A stretch of 64,000 nucleotides of DNA from an uncultured Lachnospiraceae bacterium (GCA_949743325.1 CATJTQ010000070.1:1-64000), one strand, 5' to 3'; positions 39,701 through 49,138 are shown, numbered from the stretch's first letter. Notes: generated by a model from the letters alone, not told the origin. Made by a program: numbers and translations.

Positions 39701-42034
39701 TTATTCTTCATAATTCTCAGTTGTCATATCTGAGCGCGGAGTCTCGGCTGGAGGAGTCGTAATTACAGGAGGTTCTGTCGGCACTGGCGTCTCAATCGGC
39801 TGTTCTGTTGGCTTCTGAGTTATTATCGGAGTAGGCGTTGCTGGCGGCTCTGTTCTTACTATTGGAGTAGGAGTCGGCGTTGGCTCTTCGTTTGGAATAT
39901 TCTCAGGTTCCTGCGTGTTTTCCTGCTCACTTACAGCTTCATCAGACACTGGCGGCTGCTCAGTAGGAATGTCCTCTGTATCTTCATCATTACCTCCATC
40001 ATCTTCATAATGATTTTTAATAAAATCTTTTGGCTCAAGACCATTATGAACTGCCTCCATAAATTGATGCCATATTTTACCAGGATATGAAGCACCTGAT
40101 AATTTTGGCAAAGTCTTTGGCATATCATATCCAACCCACACTGTTGTAGTAAAGTAAGGAGTGAATCCTGCAAACCAGCCATCTTTATTATCATTTGTTG
40201 TACCAGTCTTACCTGCACTTGGCATATTGCTTACACCAAGACCTCTTCCTGTTCCCTCCGCAACTACAGTCTGCAGCATATCAACCATCATAGCAACTGC
40301 ATTTGATTTATAGACACGTTTACCTCCCCTGCTCTCATTATTTACAATGAGATTACCATTAGAATCTACAACTCTCATTATACATGTTGTCGAACGAAAA
40401 AGACCGTCATTTGCCAAAGCAGCATAACCGCCTGCCATTTCAACTGTACTGGCCCCTTTTGTAAATCCACCTAACGCAGTAGAAAGATTATTATCTCCAT
40501 CCTCTATTTTTGAAAATTCCATACTTGTTAAATATGAAAGTCCCAGTTTTGGAGTAAGTTCTTTTAATAAGTTCCATGCAACTGTATTTTTTGATTTGGC
40601 AACTGCATATCTTAAACTTATCTTTCCTGAGTAACTGTCACCCGAATTAGAAGGACCATCTTCTATTTTAGAATCATCTACTGTAGAATCAGGCGTGTAT
40701 CCACGCTCTAGCGACGGCGTATATACAACTAATGGTTTTATTGAACTTCCCGGCTGTCTGAAACTCTGATAAGCTCGGTTTAATGTGTATCCTGTAAAAG
40801 CCTGACTGCGTCCACCTACAACAGCACAAACCAATCCGGTACTATTGTCAACACATGTACCTGCACCCTGAAGTTCATACACCCCTTCCGCATTTGTCGA
40901 ATCAAATTCACTTAATTGTTCATCTATAGCTACTTGAAGCTGATATTGTATATCAGGATTTATAGATGTGTATATTTTATAACCGTTTGTAAAGAGTAAT
41001 TTCTGAGTAGCCGTATATGCCTGATTATAGCGGTCTTCATATTCTTCTCTCTCTGAATTTGAGGCAAACTCATACTTAAATTCAAAACCATTCAATTGCA
41101 TTATTTCTTTTGTAGCACAATAATAAATATATGTTTCAATATAATTCTGCTGTTCTTTTACCGGAACATCAAGCGTAATTTCCTCTGCTACGGCCTCATC
41201 ATACTGGCTCTGGGTAATTTCTCCATCATCCAGCATATTTTTAAGAATTCTATCTCTTCTCTTCTCTGTATTACTCTGATTCTTTATAGGATCATATCTG
41301 TTAGGACTATTAGGTATTGCACACAAAAACGTCATCTGTGACAAAGACAATTCATTGACACTTTTGTTAAAATAACCTTTGCTGGCAGCTTCTATACCAT
41401 AGTACCCATTTGCAAAATAAATATTATTAATGTAATATTCAAGTATTTTTGTCTTTGAATATATTTTCTCCAATTCCAGAGAAATAAATATCTCTTCGGC
41501 CTTTCTCTCCCAACTTACATGATGTGAAAGAAAGATATTTCTTGCGAGCTGCTGTGTAATAGTACTTCCGCCTTGTGTTACCTTACCATTCTTTATATAC
41601 GCAACAGCAGCACGAATAATAGCCTTCAAATCAACACCTTTATGTGATGGAAATTTCTTATCCTCAATGCTTACAAAAGCAGTTTTGACATAATCGGGAA
41701 TATCACCATAATCAAGATAATATACATCTTTCTCACCCTTTAAGGTAGAAATCTGATTACCATTTACATCATATACAACACTTGTCTCGCTGGCTCTAAA
41801 TGTCTCCTCACTTGAAGAACGCACTAAATTTACAGCTTCCGCGTGAAGTTTATTTATAGTCCCCCCAAGACCACTTCCAAAATAAACTGCTATTGCTACA
41901 CCTAACATTGCAAACAACGTAATCTGTAATTTTGCAAACACCCAAAATTTATTTTGTTTTTTTCTCTTTTTTCTCGTTCGTGATGTACTGCTTTTTTGAT
42001 TAGTAGCAGGCTTTTTTGTAGAAGTTTCTTTCAA
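39701..42034 (-). CDS. Class A penicillin-binding protein (glycosyltransferase-transpeptidase)
   Basis: A 777-residue bifunctional cell-wall synthase. A short basic cytoplasmic tail precedes one membrane anchor (LQITLFAMLGVAIAVYFG). The GT51 domain has AFVSIEDKKFPSHKGVD, GGSTITQQLARN and RKAEEIFISLELE. The transpeptidase has the active Ser in QPGSSIKPLVVY, SKN in VAKSKNTVAWNLL and KTGT in SAGKTGTTNDNKDGWF. The last ~110 residues are acidic and then a Pro/Thr-rich low-complexity tail, likely a cell-wall linker. It polymerises and cross-links peptidoglycan outside the membrane. The gene is separate from the atp operon that follows upstream in coordinate terms. Confidence 0.92.
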   Translation of the reverse strand: MKETSTKKPATNQKSSTSRTRKKRKKQNKFWVFAKLQITLFAMLGVAIAVYFGSGLGGTINKLHAEAVNLVRSSSEETFRASETSVVYDVNGNQISTLKGEKDVYYLDYGDIPDYVKTAFVSIEDKKFPSHKGVDLKAIIRAAVAYIKNGKVTQGGSTITQQLARNIFLSHHVSWERKAEEIFISLELEKIYSKTKILEYYINNIYFANGYYGIEAASKGYFNKSVNELSLSQMTFLCAIPNSPNRYDPIKNQSNTEKRRDRILKNMLDDGEITQSQYDEAVAEEITLDVPVKEQQNYIETYIYYCATKEIMQLNGFEFKYEFASNSEREEYEDRYNQAYTATQKLLFTNGYKIYTSINPDIQYQLQVAIDEQLSEFDSTNAEGVYELQGAGTCVDNSTGLVCAVVGGRSQAFTGYTLNRAYQSFRQPGSSIKPLVVYTPSLERGYTPDSTVDDSKIEDGPSNSGDSYSGKISLRYAVAKSKNTVAWNLLKELTPKLGLSYLTSMEFSKIEDGDNNLSTALGGFTKGASTVEMAGGYAALANDGLFRSTTCIMRVVDSNGNLIVNNESRGGKRVYKSNAVAMMVDMLQTVVAEGTGRGLGVSNMPSAGKTGTTNDNKDGWFAGFTPYFTTTVWVGYDMPKTLPKLSGASYPGKIWHQFMEAVHNGLEPKDFIKNHYEDDGGNDEDTEDIPTEQPPVSDEAVSEQENTQEPENIPNEEPTPTPTPIVRTEPPATPTPIITQKPTEQPIETPVPTEPPVITTPPAETPRSDMTTENYEE

Positions 42035-42251
42035 ATTTAAAGTCCCCTCTTTCTGAGCATTTTAACTTCTATTTTACTATTTCTCACTAACAACTGGCCA
42101 GTATAATGTGCTCTAACACTTATTTGACAATTGCTGCAAGAATATATTCCCCTCCCTTACATTAAGAGATTGATTTTCTATGCTCCAGTCCCTGTTAGCA
42201 TTGCATACTTATAAATATTATATCAGATACGCACAAAGTTTACAACCTAAA

Positions 42252-42298
42252 TTTAAAAGGAGAAGACAGCCGTGACAGCTTTCCTCTCCTTCTAAAAT
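42252..42298 (-). terminator. Terminator of the HIT gene
   Basis: On the minus strand AGAAGGAGA pairs with TCTCCTTTT, with an inner AGCTGTCACGGCTGT fold, followed by TTTTAAATTT. It starts directly after the HIT stop codon. Confidence 0.6.
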
Positions 42299-42718
42299 TT
42301 ACTTAATATTTTTCTTAATTGCGTCTATTATTTCTGTGTATTCATTGTCATTCAAATATACTTTATCAGGATTCATCTCAAATACACCACCCCATTCAAA
42401 GCCATCCTTGTATTTTGGCGTAAGATGAAAGTGCAGATGATGTCCCGTGTCTCCATAAGCCCCATAATTTACTTTGTCAGGATTAAAAGCAGCCATTATC
42501 GCTCTTGCCACTTTAGCCACATCTTCAAAATACAAGCCTCTCTCCTCGGCAGTTAATTCATTCATATCGCCTACATGTTTCTTATGAGCAACAATGCAGC
42601 GCCCCTTATGACTCTGTTCCTTAAAAAGATACACTTTACTGGTATCAAGCTCACAAATCTTAATCCCAAACTTTGCAACTAAGTCGCCTTCCATACAATA
42701 TGCACAACTACTATCCAT
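42299..42718 (-). CDS. HIT-family nucleotide hydrolase/transferase
   Basis: A 139-residue histidine-triad protein. The catalytic motif reads GHHLHFHLTPKY, and the N-terminus carries a CAYCMEGD cysteine pair seen in many bacterial HIT proteins. They act on AMP-linked substrates. The ATG at 42718 is used because AAAGGAGG lies five bases upstream. That binding site is the edge of a repeat unit, so the longer reading frame is translated repeat DNA and not real protein. Confidence 0.85.
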   Translation of the reverse strand: MDSSCAYCMEGDLVAKFGIKICELDTSKVYLFKEQSHKGRCIVAHKKHVGDMNELTAEERGLYFEDVAKVARAIMAAFNPDKVNYGAYGDTGHHLHFHLTPKYKDGFEWGGVFEMNPDKVYLNDNEYTEIIDAIKKNIK

Positions 42719-42720
42719 AA

Positions 42721-42818
42721 TTTCCTCCTTTTTGCCTGCTTTTTGGCATAATGGTATACCCGCAGGGTATTTCCTCCTTTTTGCCTGCTTTTTGGCATAA
42801 TGGTATACCCCAGGGTAC
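42721..42818 (-). repeat. 49-bp tandem repeat upstream of the HIT gene, related to the atp repeat
   Basis: Two copies begin at 42721 and 42770. Each contains, on the plus strand, TTTCCTCCTTTTTGCC, a GCC/GGC hairpin, TGGTATACC and GGGTA. The GGCATAnTGGTATACC...GGTATTTCCT core is shared with the 53-bp array in the atp operon. In the RNA sense each copy ends in AAAAAGGAGGAAAT, so each carries a full ribosome binding site, one of which serves the HIT gene. The adjacent 42819-42886 adds two small palindromes, GCCCCATTCGGGGC and GAAACAACTACGTTGTTTC. Confidence 0.85.
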
Positions 42819-42886
42819 ACCGTAATTCATGCCCCATTCGGGGCGGGGAAACAACTACGTTGTTTCACATGGTATGCCTTAAGGTA

Positions 42887-43156
42887 TTATAATATTTTTA
42901 ATAAGTATAACACTAAACATATATGAATTACAAGAATTAATGGCATACCTATTACAAAATACCAATGTCTTGTCTTATGACGAAACAAATACATTCCAGC
43001 CCATGTACCAACACTTCCGCCAAAAAAACTTACTCCAAATAGTAGTTTTTCAGGAATTCTCCATGCACCGCGCCTAGCTTTTGACTTATCTATACCCATT
43101 ATAAGAATTCCTGTCAAATTCATTATCAATATATAACATAAAATTACATACAACAT
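42887..43156 (-). CDS. DUF1294 membrane protein
   Basis: An 89-residue membrane protein of the DUF1294 family: MGIDKSKARRGAWRIPEK, LLFGVSFFGGSVGTWAGMYL and RHKTRHWYFVIGMPLI are the usual signature blocks. Function is unknown. The ATG at 43156 has CTGGAGG at eight bases; the longer frame starts at TTG overlapping that site. Confidence 0.85.
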   Translation of the reverse strand: MLYVILCYILIMNLTGILIMGIDKSKARRGAWRIPEKLLFGVSFFGGSVGTWAGMYLFRHKTRHWYFVIGMPLILVIHICLVLYLLKIL

Positions 43157-43180
43157 AAAAATTGCCTCCAGCAATCTAAA

Positions 43181-43222
43181 ACAGACAAGGTCAATCTTCT
43201 AAAAATCTTGCACCTTGCCTGT
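43181..43222 (-). terminator. Terminator of the OFA-type carrier gene
   Basis: On the minus strand ACAGGCAAGGT pairs with ACCTTGTCTGT through G-U wobble over 11 bp, followed by TTTAGATT. It lies just after the carrier's stop codon. Confidence 0.6.
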
Positions 43223-43233
43223 TTATTAAAATT

Positions 43234-44529
43234 CTATGCTTGTTTTTTACTACTATTCTTCACTAAAAATAAACTTATAAGCAAAGAAACAATATATAAC
43301 ACAATTGTTAGATATAACACAGACTGGTAACCTTGTGGATTAATTAAATTACCATGTCCGTCATCAAAAAATTTTCCTACGTGATTTACAATAAATGTTG
43401 CTACCTGATTACCTGTAAGCCCCGCTATTGCCCACGCTGAGAGTGTTATTCCATGTATAGCGCTTATATTCTGCATCCCATAGTGATCTGAAAGCAGCGT
43501 AGGAACATTGCTGAAACCTCCGCCATATCCAGCATTTACTACAAACAAAAGTATCAATACAAGCACCATAAATAACTTGTTATGACCCATATCTGTAATG
43601 CCCTGTGTCACAATTACTAAACCTGTTGCTGCTATGGAGAGAATAAATATAATTTTATACACTGTATTTCTATCTTTCATAGTATCCGCCCACGCAGAAA
43701 AACCAAGGCGGCCGCCCGCATTAAACACCGCCGTCACTGAAGTAAGTATTCCAGCTATTCCTCCAAGGCCGATACATTTAATAATCATTTTCTCCTGAGA
43801 AATCAAAGCAAGACCACATGTTATATTAAGATAGAACATTAACCATATTCCAATAAACACAACCGGTTTTGATTTTATAACGTCAATAGCTCCTGCGCCT
43901 TTCTCTTTTTTCTCCGGTTCATGCCATCCCTCTGGCTTTGCCAACAACAGATGTCCAACAAACATCATAATAAAATATACAATTGACAGAATAAAGAACA
44001 TCTTATAAATACCGCCGTCTCCTAGCGAATCTAACATTATCTGCATTATTGGACTGGCTATCGCTTTAGCAGCGCCAAAACCTGCAACGGCAAGACCTGT
44101 GGCAAGACCTTTCTTATCCTCAAACCAAAGCATCAGGGTTTTTACTGGTGACAAATATCCTGTACCAAGACCAATTCCCATAATAAATCCATAACATACA
44201 TAAATTCCAAGCAATGCGAGAATACTGCCCTTATGTTCGCCGCCATACCAGATGAAAAATCCTGATCCAGCCATACCAGCTGCAAAACATATAGCTGCAA
44301 TCAACGAAGAGCGATGTATATCTTTCTCTACTACATTTCCCAAAAATGCAGCGGACATACCGAGAAAGAAGATGGCAAAACTAAATGCCCACTCTGTTGC
44401 ACCTTTTGAGAAACCAATATGCTTAGCAATATTTTCACTAAACATTGACCAGCAATAAACTGTACCAATACTGCAGTGCAGAAGCAGTGCAGGAATGGCC
44501 GCACGAATCCATTTGTTTTGTAATTTCAT
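43234..44529 (-). CDS. MFS transporter of the oxalate/formate antiporter (OFA) family
   Basis: A 431-residue protein with twelve membrane helices. The OFA signature is visible: HCSIGTVYCWSMFSENIA at the start, LGTGYLSPVKTLMLWFEDKK, then GLATGLAVAGFGAAKAI. The second half has NAGYGGGFSNVPTLLSDHYG and SAIHGITLSAWAIAGLTGNQ. These carriers exchange carboxylates; the actual substrate is not clear. The ATG at 44529 has GAGG upstream; a longer frame has no good site. Confidence 0.85.
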   Translation of the reverse strand: MKLQNKWIRAAIPALLLHCSIGTVYCWSMFSENIAKHIGFSKGATEWAFSFAIFFLGMSAAFLGNVVEKDIHRSSLIAAICFAAGMAGSGFFIWYGGEHKGSILALLGIYVCYGFIMGIGLGTGYLSPVKTLMLWFEDKKGLATGLAVAGFGAAKAIASPIMQIMLDSLGDGGIYKMFFILSIVYFIMMFVGHLLLAKPEGWHEPEKKEKGAGAIDVIKSKPVVFIGIWLMFYLNITCGLALISQEKMIIKCIGLGGIAGILTSVTAVFNAGGRLGFSAWADTMKDRNTVYKIIFILSIAATGLVIVTQGITDMGHNKLFMVLVLILLFVVNAGYGGGFSNVPTLLSDHYGMQNISAIHGITLSAWAIAGLTGNQVATFIVNHVGKFFDDGHGNLINPQGYQSVLYLTIVLYIVSLLISLFLVKNSSKKQA

Positions 44530-44754
44530 ACTGCATTTCCTCTTTTCTATTTGTAATTTAAAAAACAATAGAATATATTATACGCTACATTAACAAAAAA
44601 TGCAAGAATTAATACAAAAGTACATATCTCATCATGGTACACATATTAATAAAAACACATAATCCATTTTTAATAAAACCTGCTAAAACATTATTTAATA
44701 ATAAGAACTGTACCTGCAGCCTTCTTTTGCCAATCCTTAAGAATTTTCAATTTA

Positions 44755-44910
44755 TTATTGTTCACAAGTTCTTTTAGGCAATGTAATATAAACCATCCAT
44801 TTGAATAAAAAGTATTCTGCATCTTGTAAATTTTTACATCGTTTAACAGCAAATCCAAATATGGGTTTTAAATATTCTGTTATAATTGCTTCAGCTTCTT
44901 GTTTTTTCAT
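44755..44910 (-). pseudogene. Truncated sigma-70-like factor
   Basis: AGGAGGC-type site and an ATG at 44910 start a frame reading EAEAIITEYLKPIFGFAVKR then CKNLQDAEYF, which matches the region 2 start of a sigma family common in Clostridia mobile elements (normally DAEDLSQEI next). After that the sequence diverges and stops at codon 52. A second frame downstream to about 44,690 (LKILKDWQKKAAGTVLIIK) looks like another fragment. The rest of the 44,530-45,150 gap shows mixed weak coding traces but nothing I can name. Confidence 0.45.
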
Positions 44911-45151
44911 TTTTTGCCTCCATGTAAGTACTTACAATAGTCAATATCTCTCTGCAGAGAGGCGGAGTATTGACCCTGACAGCATTTGCCAAATGCTTGT
45001 GTAAATACATAGCACGTGACTTATTGCTCTCAATAATAAAGACACATACTATTAAAAAAGGTTGGAAATTTTTTATCCGAATATGCAGAAATTAAAACTT
45101 CATTGTTCATTATTTATAGAGGTGAATTTTTTTATCCTATTATAATAAAAT

Positions 45152-45195
45152 ATGGAGCAGATCTGAATAAAATATAATACTCAAATCTACTCCAT
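45152..45195 (-). terminator. Terminator of the rpsF-ssb-rpsR operon
   Basis: On the minus strand ATGGAGTAGATTTGA pairs with TCAGATCTGCTCCAT with G-U pairs, followed by ATTTTATTATAAT. It starts about 10 bases after the rpsR stop. Confidence 0.7.
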
Positions 45196-45205
45196 TTTAA
45201 TAATA

Positions 45206-45466
45206 TTATTCTACTGTATAAGGCATAAGTGCAATATGTCTTGCTCTCTTAATTGCAACTGTAAGAGCTCTCTGATGTTTAGCACAGTTTCCTGTAATTC
45301 TTCTTGGAAGAATTTTACCTCTTTCAGATACATATCTTTTTAATTTATTAACATCTTTATAATCTATTACATTATCTTTTCCGCAAAAAACACATACTTT
45401 TTTTCTTCTGCGTCCAACTCTTCTCTTCATTGGAGAGTCTGTTCTATCAGCTTTATTAAACGCCAT
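45206..45466 (-). CDS. rpsR: 30S ribosomal protein S18
   Basis: An 86-residue S18, with basic [35 protein letters not shown] and [19 protein letters not shown]. The CxxC pair suggests the zinc-binding form. AGGAGG sits seven bases before the ATG at 45466. It ends the S6-SSB-S18 operon. Confidence 0.95.
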   Translation of the reverse strand: MAFNKADRTDSPMKRRVGRRRKKVCVFCGKDNVIDYKDVNKLKRYVSERGKILPRRITGNCAKHQRALTVAIKRARHIALMPYTVE

Positions 45467-45482
45467 ATTCTTACCTCCTATA

Positions 45483-45929
45483 CTAATTAAATGGCAACTC
45501 TTCGTCAATACCATCCGGAATATTCATAAATCCATCGCCTGCTGCCATACTAGGCTCAGGTCTTGATGCCGGAGCGCTCTGTGGATATCCATTTCTATCA
45601 GAAGCAGCTTTACTTTCAGCAAACTCCTGTTCCTCCACAACAACATCTGTAGTGTATACTCTCTGTCCGTCTTTATTTGTGTAACTGCCTGTCTGAATCC
45701 TGCCTGTAATAGCTATCTTCGTTCCCTGATGAAGATATTTCTCAGCAAACTCTGCCTGACGTCCAAACGCAACACACCCGATAAAATCAGCAGTCTGATC
45801 ACTGCCTTCCCGTTTAAATCTGCGGTCAACTGCCAATGTATATCTCGCTACAGCTGTAGATGCTTCGCTCTGTGAATATCTAACTTCCGGATCTCTTGTC
45901 AATCGTCCCATCAAAATGACTTTATTCAT
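45483..45929 (-). CDS. ssb: Single-stranded DNA-binding protein
   Basis: A 148-residue SSB. The OB-fold spans about residues 1-105 ([57 protein letters not shown]). A flexible linker follows and the acidic tip reads GIDEELPFN, the site for partner proteins. It lies between rpsF and rpsR. Confidence 0.96.
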   Translation of the reverse strand: MNKVILMGRLTRDPEVRYSQSEASTAVARYTLAVDRRFKREGSDQTADFIGCVAFGRQAEFAEKYLHQGTKIAITGRIQTGSYTNKDGQRVYTTDVVVEEQEFAESKAASDRNGYPQSAPASRPEPSMAAGDGFMNIPDGIDEELPFN

Positions 45930-45947
45930 AATATGTCCTCTCTTCTA

Positions 45948-46235
45948 TTATGCTTCCTGTCTAGTGCATAAATATCTGATGACATTTTCAGTAATTCGCA
46001 TACGTTCTTCTATCTGTGCTGGAACTTCTGCCTCTGCATCAAACTGAATGAAGTAATAAAAACCTTCTCTCATTTTCTGAATTTCATAAGCAAGTCTCTT
46101 TTTGCCAGCCTCTTCAATATTTGTAATTGTACCACCGAAGCGTTCAACTATTCCTTTAACTTTCTCAATAGTCTCTGTTCTTACTTCGTCTTCGACTTTA
46201 GCACTGACAACTACTGCTAATTCATATTTGTTCAT
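45948..46235 (-). CDS. rpsF: 30S ribosomal protein S6
   Basis: A 95-residue S6 (MNKYELAVVVSAKVEDE; GGTITNIEEAGKKRLAYEIQ; GFYYFIQFDAEAEVP). The second of two nearby ATGs, at 46235, is at the right distance from AGGAGG. It is the first gene of the operon. Confidence 0.95.
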   Translation of the reverse strand: MNKYELAVVVSAKVEDEVRTETIEKVKGIVERFGGTITNIEEAGKKRLAYEIQKMREGFYYFIQFDAEAEVPAQIEERMRITENVIRYLCTRQEA

Positions 46236-46340
46236 TCTCATTTACCTCCTTTTGGTCTCTGGCTTCCTAATTAAATAGGAAACAAGGATATTATCACAAA
46301 GAGGTATTATACACGAGGTAAAAATAAAATGCAAGCTCTT

Positions 46341-46544
46341 TTAATGATTATTTTCTTTTTTTGTCAATTTTTTGGTTTTCTTATCCATAAAACTACGCTC
46401 AACCATAACAATATGTCCGCAGCCACAGCACTTTAATTTAAAATCTGCTCCTACTCGAATAATCTCCCAATCCTTGGTACCGCAGGGATGAGGTTTTTTT
46501 AGCTGTACCAAATCACCAATTTCATATTGTAATTTCTCATTCAT
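46341..46544 (-). CDS. DUF951 protein
   Basis: A 67-residue cytoplasmic protein of the DUF951 family: YEIGDLVQLKKPHPCGTKDW, EIIRVGADFKLKCCGCGHIV and a basic tail. The Cys residues may bind zinc. Function unknown. It begins 17 bases after the sirtuin gene and is likely co-transcribed. Confidence 0.85.
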   Translation of the reverse strand: MNEKLQYEIGDLVQLKKPHPCGTKDWEIIRVGADFKLKCCGCGHIVMVERSFMDKKTKKLTKKENNH

Positions 46545-46561
46545 AGTATAACTCCTACTAT

Positions 46562-47281
46562 TTATACATGAAGCTTTGAAAAAACTTCACCGATTTTTCC
46601 ATTTATAACTAAATCCGCTGCTGCATTCTTTGGGGTAGAAGCTAAATTTATTAAAACCATTTTATTTCCACTATAATAATTGATTAACCCTGCAGCCGGA
46701 TATACTACAAGAGAAGTACCTCCAACAATGAGCATATCTGCCTCTTTTATTGCTTCAATTGATTTAGTTACCGTATTATCATCAAGTCCTTCTTCATACA
46801 GTACGACATCAGGTTTTAATTCCCCGCCGCAATCACATTTTGGTATTCCTTCTGTATCAAGAACATATTCCGCATTATACATTTTGCGGCATCTTTGACA
46901 ATAATTTCTGTGAACACTGCCATGAAGTTCATAAACAGTTTTACTTCCAGCCATCTGATGTAATCCATCAATATTTTGTGTTACAACAGCTGCAAGCTTT
47001 CCCTCATTCTCAAGTTCAGCCAATTTTATATGTGCCTCATTTGGCTTAGCATCAAGACACAACATTTTATCTCTGTAAAAACGATAAAATTCTTCTTTTT
47101 TTCTTACATAATAGGAATGACTTAAAATAGTTTCTGGAGGTTCACTGTAATGCTGATGATATAGACCATCGACACTTCTGAAATCCGGAATCCCGCTTTC
47201 AGTGGAAACACCTGCTCCTCCAAAAAAAACAATTTTATTACTCTCATCTATCCACTTTTGCAATCTGTCTATACCATCCAT
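46562..47281 (-). CDS. cobB: NAD-dependent protein deacylase (Sir2 family)
   Basis: A 239-residue sirtuin. NAD-binding GAGVSTESGIPDFRS, catalytic TQNIDGLHQMAG and LHGSVHRNYC, and zinc-binding CQRCRKMY...CDCGG are all visible, with the NAD-pocket GTSLVVYPAAGLI. It removes acyl groups from lysines. The ATG at 47281 has AGAGGTG upstream; the longer frame overlaps the sortase gene. It follows the sortase by 17 bases. Confidence 0.9.
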   Translation of the reverse strand: MDGIDRLQKWIDESNKIVFFGGAGVSTESGIPDFRSVDGLYHQHYSEPPETILSHSYYVRKKEEFYRFYRDKMLCLDAKPNEAHIKLAELENEGKLAAVVTQNIDGLHQMAGSKTVYELHGSVHRNYCQRCRKMYNAEYVLDTEGIPKCDCGGELKPDVVLYEEGLDDNTVTKSIEAIKEADMLIVGGTSLVVYPAAGLINYYSGNKMVLINLASTPKNAAADLVINGKIGEVFSKLHV

Positions 47282-47298
47282 AAGCTCACCTCTGTTCC

Positions 47299-48273
47299 TT
47301 ATTTCTGAATAGTCTCTATCAATTTCCCCTGAACTACAAAACGATAATCTGATCCTCTGCTGGTACACGTTGACAATGTTACAATTTTATCTCCTTGTGA
47401 TAAATCAGCAACCGGCGTAGAATATTTTCCTGCCTCTTTCGCTTTCTGCAAATATTCACCGTATGCATCACAAGGCTCAGACCAGAATGAATATACATTT
47501 TCATCATCTGCCTTTGGCTCATAACATGAGAAAATAACATATCTGTAATCAGCAGTTGGCGTATATATCCAAAAACAATCTCTTCCCAAGTAAAACTCAG
47601 CATTTTTGTATTTTCCCATCAATCCAAACATTGAACCATTCTTCATGTTATGTCCATAAATTATAGTATTCATATCGGAAAAGTCTTTTGCATTTTTATA
47701 ATCCATAAAAATTGCGCCAGCTTTATTTTCTGTTTTAGTAACAGTATGATTTAAATAAAAAGAATTATCTTCACCTCTTACAATTGGATAACTAATATCT
47801 ACATGTTCAAACTGAATCCATCCTACAACATCTTTATTACTCTTTTTAAGCCCATCAAAATCAACCTCAACTTTTTTGTATGGAAGTATATCTCCATCTA
47901 TATAATTTTCACCTTCATCTTCTTCATCTTCACTATTTATATCAACAGTAGTAAAAGAATCTGCTAAATCATCATATAAATCCTCGCCTTGCTTGTACTC
48001 GGAAAATATTGAAAATATCTGATACCCAGATATTCCAAAAACGACAGCTGCAATAACAATTATCACAATTCTTACTGTACGTCCGAAAACATAACTTTTC
48101 TTTCTGGGCGTAGGTCCATTCATATCATCTATATTGTCAAATGAAACTATTTGAAGACCATCGTCATCTGCCTCTTTAGTAGACTGTTTTTTTGTTGACA
48201 CTTCCTTTTTCTTTTTTGACATTTGCAATTCTTGCTTTTTATTTTGTTGTTCATCTGAATTAACTTTTTTCAT
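47299..48273 (-). CDS. srtB: Class B sortase
   Basis: A 324-residue membrane-anchored transpeptidase. A long charged N-terminus precedes one membrane segment (VRIVIIVIAAVVFGISGYQI). The catalytic residues are visible: His in TIIYGHNMKNGSMFG, Cys in IVTLSTCTSRGSD and Arg in SDYRFVVQGK. It attaches exported proteins to peptidoglycan or pili. No substrate with a sorting signal lies in this window. The start at 48273 has AGGAAGG upstream. Confidence 0.9.
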   Translation of the reverse strand: MKKVNSDEQQNKKQELQMSKKKKEVSTKKQSTKEADDDGLQIVSFDNIDDMNGPTPRKKSYVFGRTVRIVIIVIAAVVFGISGYQIFSIFSEYKQGEDLYDDLADSFTTVDINSEDEEDEGENYIDGDILPYKKVEVDFDGLKKSNKDVVGWIQFEHVDISYPIVRGEDNSFYLNHTVTKTENKAGAIFMDYKNAKDFSDMNTIIYGHNMKNGSMFGLMGKYKNAEFYLGRDCFWIYTPTADYRYVIFSCYEPKADDENVYSFWSEPCDAYGEYLQKAKEAGKYSTPVADLSQGDKIVTLSTCTSRGSDYRFVVQGKLIETIQK

Positions 48274-48399
48274 TTTACGACACACCTTCCTAGATATTGT
48301 ACGCTCATTGTAACAAATTTTTTTGATGTACACAAGCATTCCACATACGATTTAACTATTTGTACACATTTATTGATTTAATTCCCGCGTATTAAAAAA

Positions 48400-48430
48400 C
48401 TGCTACATAAGCTTTAGACTCATGTAACAG
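48400..48430 (-). terminator. tRNA operon terminator
   Basis: On the minus strand CTGTTACATGAG pairs with CTTATGTAGCAG using G-U wobbles, followed by TTTTTTAA. It lies about 10 bases after tRNA-Cys. Confidence 0.8.
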
Positions 48431-48439
48431 CTTTAAAAA

Positions 48440-48510
48440 AGGCGTCTGCCGGATTTGAACCGGCGATGAGGGTGTTGCAGACCCGTGCCTTACCACTTGG
48501 CTAAGACGCC
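48440..48510 (-). tRNA. tRNA-Cys (GCA)
   Basis: A 71-base cloverleaf on the minus strand. The acceptor stem is GGCGTCT/AGACGCC with discriminator U, the anticodon loop CTGCAAC gives GCA, and the T loop reads GTTCAAATC. CCA is not encoded. Confidence 0.93.
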
Positions 48511-48571
48511 ACTCCATATTATATATTTCAATATATTCAATTTATAAGTATTTTATTCCAAAATACTCAAA

Positions 48572-48643
48572 TGACTCCAAGGGGATTTGAACCCCTGTTA
48601 CCGCCGTGAAAGGGCGGTGTCTTAACCGCTTGACCATGGAGCC
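48572..48643 (-). tRNA. tRNA-Glu (UUC)
   Basis: A 72-base cloverleaf. The acceptor GGCTCCA/TGGAGTC has discriminator A, the anticodon arm CCGCC-CTTTCAC-GGCGG gives UUC, and the T loop reads GTTCAAATC. It precedes tRNA-Cys on the same transcript. Confidence 0.93.
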
Positions 48644-48791
48644 TTATAAAAAAGCAATTTACCTTCTCCATTTAAAACACTATAATAAATATCCTAACTA
48701 AAATACATCTATATAAATTTTAATAATGTATAAATATTAAAGACAAGCGGAGAAATAATTAAATATTATGTCGTTCCCAACGACGTGTTAT

Positions 48792-48820
48792 ATATTACCA
48801 TATTTATATAATTTTTGCAA
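48792..48820 (-). promoter_or_regulatory. Predicted tRNA operon promoter
   Basis: On the minus strand TTGCAA (48815-48820) and TAATAT (48792-48797) are separated by 17 bases. A small hairpin GTCGTT-GGG-AACGAC (48770-48784) lies right at the expected transcript start. The remaining gap to 49,139 is AT-rich with no other feature I can support. Confidence 0.5.
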
Positions 48821-49138
48821 GCACTTTTTTTAATTTTTTATTTCATATTTTTTATTATTAAAACTAATCTTATATAATAGTTTCAACTTATAATATTTAT
48901 TATTCAAATAGTATAGCCCAATATATTCTCAAATATTCTTATGTATTTTTCAAACTTTAATATTATATATTAAGTCTAGTGTCCCCATTTATTATATATT
49001 TTTTTAGCCCTTATTTCCTTAATATATATTTTTTATCTACATTAATTAATCCGTAAATAACGGATGATATTTTGTGTCTATAAAGGAATAAAAAAATCCC
49101 AGAAACACAATACAAAATATAACTAGGAGGAGAAAACA

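Noticed and set aside
42718..42820. N-terminal extension of the HIT protein
   Set aside because: The extra residues are translated repeat DNA, and a better ribosome binding site sits before the internal ATG.
44801..45004. Plus-strand 67-codon ORF
   Set aside because: It is the opposite strand of the sigma-factor fragment and has no ribosome binding site.
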